From contig CANTUV010000026.1 in NCBI GenBank assembly GCA_947685225.1, positions 56,753,501 through 56,817,500 on the forward strand: a stretch of 64,000 nt of DNA. Reading direction: 5' to 3'. The translations under genes were made by a program, and so were the position numbers. The notes below the pieces were generated by a model that was not told where the DNA came from, made no database searches, and saw only the letters and a program-made list of their open reading frames with translations. This document shows, one piece after another, positions 60,201-64,000 of the stretch; the first letter of the stretch is position 1, and each line of letters opens with the position of its first letter. Source of the DNA: Garcia nutans (Eukaryota; Streptophyta; Magnoliopsida; Malpighiales; Euphorbiaceae).

Positions 60201-63200
60201 AACACTCACATCGGGCTACTTGCTTCTGTTTTGAAATTTCTTTATTGGTAGACTTGTAGACTTTCTTATGAGGCTTGCCTTTAGGCATAGGTTTTGCAAG
60301 GGATACCTTCACGTGCACCTAAAAACAACATCATATCCATCATTCAGTTACCAAACGAATATAGAAAGAATGCACATCATTTGGTGATCAAAAGAATACA
60401 TCTTATCAAGCTAATAATCATATTTTCTATGTATAACAATGAACCTGAGAACGCTTTTCATCCAGCATCCGATGCTTCAATGATTCTATGCATGCAAGAG
60501 CTGCTTCACGAATTTTATAATTAATAAATGCGAAGTCTTTTCTCCTCGAAGAATGTAGATTTCTGGAAAGAACAACATTTTCAATTTCTCCAAACATTGT
60601 AAAGTAACTTCTCACTTTCTCTTCATCCCAAGAGGAAGGTAAGTACTCTGCATATACTGACTTCACCTGCAAAAAGCACAGGGAAGTGAAGAATAATTGC
60701 ATTAGGTATACCAGCAAGCACCAAAGTCAAAAAGTTTTAATACACGGACCTTCAGCAATTCTTCTTCATCTGGCTCACTTAAAGGTTCAGCCCAAGAAAC
60801 TTTTATATTTTGAAGCTTTCCCGAGTCCTTTTTCTGAAGTTTCTTCAAAGCCATTTGAGCATCTTTGTTAGTTTCAAGTTCTAAAAATGCAAACCCACGA
60901 TTACGCCCCACATTAGAAGGATCAGTCATTACTGTGACTTTATCTATTTTCTCAATTCCTATCTCCTGCAACAGTTTAACCACCTGCCCAAACATAAATA
61001 GTTTTGAGCTCCTAAGTCAAACATTCAGGTAAGAAATCAACATATATGCTTATGCAGTAAAACTTACATCTTCATTTGTCCACTTCTTGTCAATGTTACC
61101 AAGAAAAAGTGTGTCATTGCCCTCAACTGGTGCTGTAGCACACTGCTTTCCAAAAATCTATTATGCAAAAAGAGAAGAAGAAATAGGATGAGAGAAGTAA
61201 ATAAAATGGATAGAATGAAGATAAAACTAATATCTTGAGTGCCTAAAAGTGTCCAAGATCATGCTGCATGTGAAAATGATGATAGGAAAAATAAAAATAT
61301 CCAAGGTTAAAACATAAGACAATGACAACATAAAAAAAAATCAAATATAAAAAAATCCCATCTAAAACCCAGCCTACGATTTTACTAGCAGGAATCAAAG
61401 CTGCCCTGTGCTCTAGGGGAATTATAGTCATAATGAAACAACATCAATTTTCTATTTCCATTTCAAAAGAGTATTCAATGACCAAATGCACCATATGATT
61501 TATCATAAGGAATACCACTGTTCCAATCACTGAAATCCACAAAAGTAGCAGTCTTGAAAATCAGCTCCAACAATAACTGTAAGAATAATAAAAGAAGCAT
61601 ACTTCATGATAGCATTGTAGTTATAATAAACGTACTAAGAATAAATGTACTAAGAAACTGCACTAATCTTAGCAAATGAACAAGAGTGGGCAAGATCATA
61701 GATTAGAAGGCATTAAGAGCTCAGTAAAAAGCAAAAACAGGACAGCTACTTGGTGGATAAGTTGTAAGTTTATCAGGGAAAAGAAAAGAATAAGAGTTAG
61801 TTAATTAGTTAGTTAGTTATAAGCATCTAGTAAGTTGTGTTAATGATGACCAATTTCTATCACTTACAAGCACTATTCATTTTTCCGAATCTCTTAACTA
61901 TGCCGTGATCAATTTAAATTAAAGAGAAAGGAAGCTATTATAGCAGAGAGATATACTATTATTAGAGTTAGGGGTATCACTATATTCTGAAAGTATATAA
62001 TCTGCTGTTACTGTAGACAATCTGAAGTATAAAGACGTACATTGTAACCAGAAATTCATTTATCTTCCAAACTTCCTATTGGCCACCTAGTTCGTAAGTT
62101 ATATTGATATACTACCATGAGAAAAAGAACAAATTTTGAAATGAGCAAAATTAAGATGAAAAATTTATAAGTATTCACCTCCACATTTGCGTATTTCTCC
62201 AAAGCTTTCTTTGCATCAGCTGCTGAAGCGTACCTCACAAATGCATAGCCCTTATTCTTCCCTGTCTTGCCATTAATCACCAACCTCACCTCAACAACAT
62301 TACCCACTTCTTCAAAAACTTTCCTCACATCCTCCTCTTTAGCATCAGTATTCAATCCACCAATAAAAATCTCAGTCTTCCTCTTCCTCCTCCTCTCCAA
62401 TGCTTCCAATTCACCACTCAAAGCTATCCTACCATTATCCATCACACTATCATCACCTTTACCCATCACGTCATTGTTAACCTTCTCCACTTCCTCCTTC
62501 CCTCCTTCATATCCGCTACCAGATTCAGCAAACTCGTTATTTCTATCCAAAGCAAAATCCACATTCATCACTTCAATGGGCATTGCAGCAGCAGAGTCAG
62601 ATTTTTCAACCACACCATCCTTCTTTTCTACCTCCACTGGAATTTCACTCGCACAAATTTCTTCCCTTTCTAGATCCATTGTTTTCAACTTTTCAACTTC
62701 CATAGAAACACTGACAGGATGATCAGGGTTTTCAGCTTCTTCCAGTGATAATGTGACACCAACATCAGAATTGTCAATCTCAATTGAAGCAGAAATTGAA
62801 GAATCAACATTTCCAAGTTCGTGTTCTGGTATTTCAGGTTCAGCCTTCCCAACTTCTTGCTCTAGGATGGTAGGTTCACCAATCAAAACCTCCGGGGGCT
62901 TCTCCAATTCTTTATCCTCTGATGCTTCACTCAAATTGATCATTCCAACCTCCTGCACTGTAGGAGAAATAGTATCATCGCAGCTAGTTTTTTCATCATT
63001 ATCATCCACAACTTCCTTTTCTGTTGTCAATTCTTTACTTGAACAAGTAGCCACGCCCTTAAGCAGTGATTTTGGAACTCTCTTCTTCACTATTTTCTTT
63101 ACAACCTTCACTACTTTCTTTGTCTTCTTCTTCGGCTTCATCTCCACCGCATTTTCATTCCCAGAATCTCCATTACCTTTCCCGCTCCCATCGATCGGGT

Positions 63201-63606
63201 CTTTCTCCACGATGTCCGTACCAACTCCAAGCGTTACTTCCCGATTCCCATTCTCCGGAGCTAGGGTTTCTTTTCCCGCGCTAATTTTTTCAATTTGCAT
63301 TTCAGTTCCATAATTTTGCCGTTCCTTTTCAACAACATTTTCCTCCATAGTTTCTGCACTAATTATAACCGAAGATTTCGCCGAAGAGGATTCAGTTTCG
63401 ATAGGAGGAGAAAAGATCGGCAAAATGGCAGCTTTAGGAGTCGTTTTGGCTTTCGTTCTGGTTCTGCCATTATTCGGAGATTTAACAACGGCCGAGGAAT
63501 CAGAGGAGGGATTGGGGTTAGGGTTAGGATCAGGAACAGCCAGCTTGGCAGCGGCTCTGACTGCGCTTCTTGTGCGGGGACCGGGGGCTTGCTTCTTTGT
63601 AGCCAT
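57255..63606 (-). CDS. Three-RRM RNA-binding protein (hnRNP Q/R-like)
   Basis: Nuclear RNA-binding protein with three RRMs, similar in plan to hnRNP Q/R and to the uncharacterised Arabidopsis RRM protein group around At2g44710; the target RNAs are unknown. Exons: 63606-62179, 61157-61068, 60983-60750, 60666-60445, 60318-60210, 59415-59257, 58178-58117, 58032-57953, 57791-57715, 57509-57475 and 57329-57255. The model gives ~856 residues. Residues ~1-400 are low-complexity and acidic, with a lysine block KKKTKKVVKVVKKIVKKR at ~160-177. RRM1 (~405-485) has EIFIGGLN and KGYAFVRY, RRM2 (~490-575) TLFLGNI and RGFAFLEL, and RRM3 (~582-655) SVYAEYLP and KDFAFINY. A coiled segment LEKLLAERALRKQMQSRLG and a Tyr/Ser/Gly-rich tail follow. 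The 3' end is uncertain: 57284 is a possible donor (GAT/GTAAGC), with a further exon near 56700. Confidence 0.88.
57558..57658 (+). mobile_element. 101-bp MITE-like hairpin in an RRM-gene intron
   Basis: The left arm AATGCTAAATACAGTCACTT (57558-57577, then T) is the perfect inverse of AAGTGACTGTATTTAGCATT ending at 57658. The match extends with one mismatch to ~27 bp. The insert makes up half of the 205-base intron between exons at 57715 and 57509. Confidence 0.75.
58179..59256 (-). other. Long intron of the RRM gene
   Basis: About 1.08 kb with no exon-like sequence. A short near-repeat (CCCTTCAGCACTACCCAC and CCCTTCAGTACTACCCAG, near 58303 and 58332) is present. Confidence 0.6.
59416..60209 (-). 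other. Intron of the RRM gene
   Basis: 794 bases bounded by a GTGAGT donor and a TTTCAG acceptor on the minus strand. No element recognised. Confidence 0.6.
61158..62178 (-). other. Intron within RRM1 of the RRM gene
   Basis: About 1.02 kb bounded by GTGAAT and ATAATAG on the minus strand; it splits RRM1 after KKALEKYANVE. A TTAG-type short repeat (GTTAGTTAATTAGTTAGTT) lies near 61796. Confidence 0.6.
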
Positions 63607-64000
63607 GGCTGTAAATTTTTTTTTCTCTTATTTTTTTCAGGGTTTTTTCTTTTAAAAAAACTGGAAAGAGAAAGAGAGTGAGGGCTGCAGAAGAAGATTA
63701 CCGTTTTTTTGCTTCTATCTGTTCAACTGTGAAGAAATACTGCACACCGTTGAACTTGTGGACTTCTTTTTTTATACTGTCGTCAAGATTAAATAGCCAT
63801 TTTATAAAATATATATATATATATCCCTTTTAAATTATCCTTTCATATAATAAAAAATTAATTAATTTTTTTAATTATACTTTTATTACTAATAATTTAA
63901 TTAATAAATTAATATTAATAAATTAATAAAAAATATTTTAATCTATTTAAAATAATTTATATACTACCTAAAAAATTTAATAACTTTTTAATAAGTTGAA
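63607..64000 (-). other. Leader and promoter side of the RRM gene
   Basis: Pyrimidine-rich on the minus strand near the ATG, then AT-rich. A (TA)n run at ~63809-63822 could serve as a TATA region, but no clear box can be chosen. Confidence 0.4.

Noticed and set aside
62267..63313. Long plus-strand open frames opposite the RRM gene
   Set aside because: They are shadows of the biased codon use of the acidic N-terminal exon on the minus strand, rich in Ser/Phe/Pro, with no domain.

Overview
The window is eukaryotic nuclear DNA from a flowering plant. Genes are intron-rich with GT-AG junctions, gene-poor stretches are extremely AT-rich, and LTR, CACTA, hAT-like and SINE elements are present. Gene content, especially a DRB protein with three dsRNA-binding domains, suggests a woody eudicot, perhaps Malpighiales/Euphorbiaceae. 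That placement is an inference from protein resemblance and is not proven here.

Layout. 1-2766 (+): 3' three quarters of cobalamin-independent methionine synthase. 2767-7400: AT-rich spacer with a ~1.3 kb tandem duplication. 7607-11231 (+): DRB protein. 12262-17903 (-): nucleolar MIF4G/MA3 protein (NOM1/Sgd1 type) whose MA3 exon carries a one-base frameshift. 18.6-36.4 kb: two diverged copies of one segment (about 18.6-28.0 and 30.6-36.4). Each holds transposon insertions the other lacks, so each copy shows the other's empty sites. 36668-38258 (+): small-molecule O-methyltransferase. 39835-40449: broken phytocyanin. 42.3-52.8 kb: nested transposons. An LTR element B contains an LTR element A in its first LTR, and A appears to contain a CACTA-type element. 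The CACTA-type element encloses the promoter and first exon of a Nop56 gene. 53450-54021 (+): intact phytocyanin followed by two phytocyanin pseudogenes. 56.9 kb: Au-type SINE. 57255-63606 (-): three-RRM RNA-binding protein. 63.6-64 kb: its promoter side.

The host genes are not a pathway. Two of them, NOM1-like and the captured Nop56 piece, belong to ribosome biogenesis, and both carry TGGGCC (site II) promoter motifs. The phytocyanins form an old tandem cluster that the transposon nest has split. The most unusual structure is the nest at 42-53 kb with its captured gene fragment. I did not find a clearly new biochemical system.

All exon models were made by eye from splice motifs, reading frame and family knowledge. 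No alignment or database search was run.
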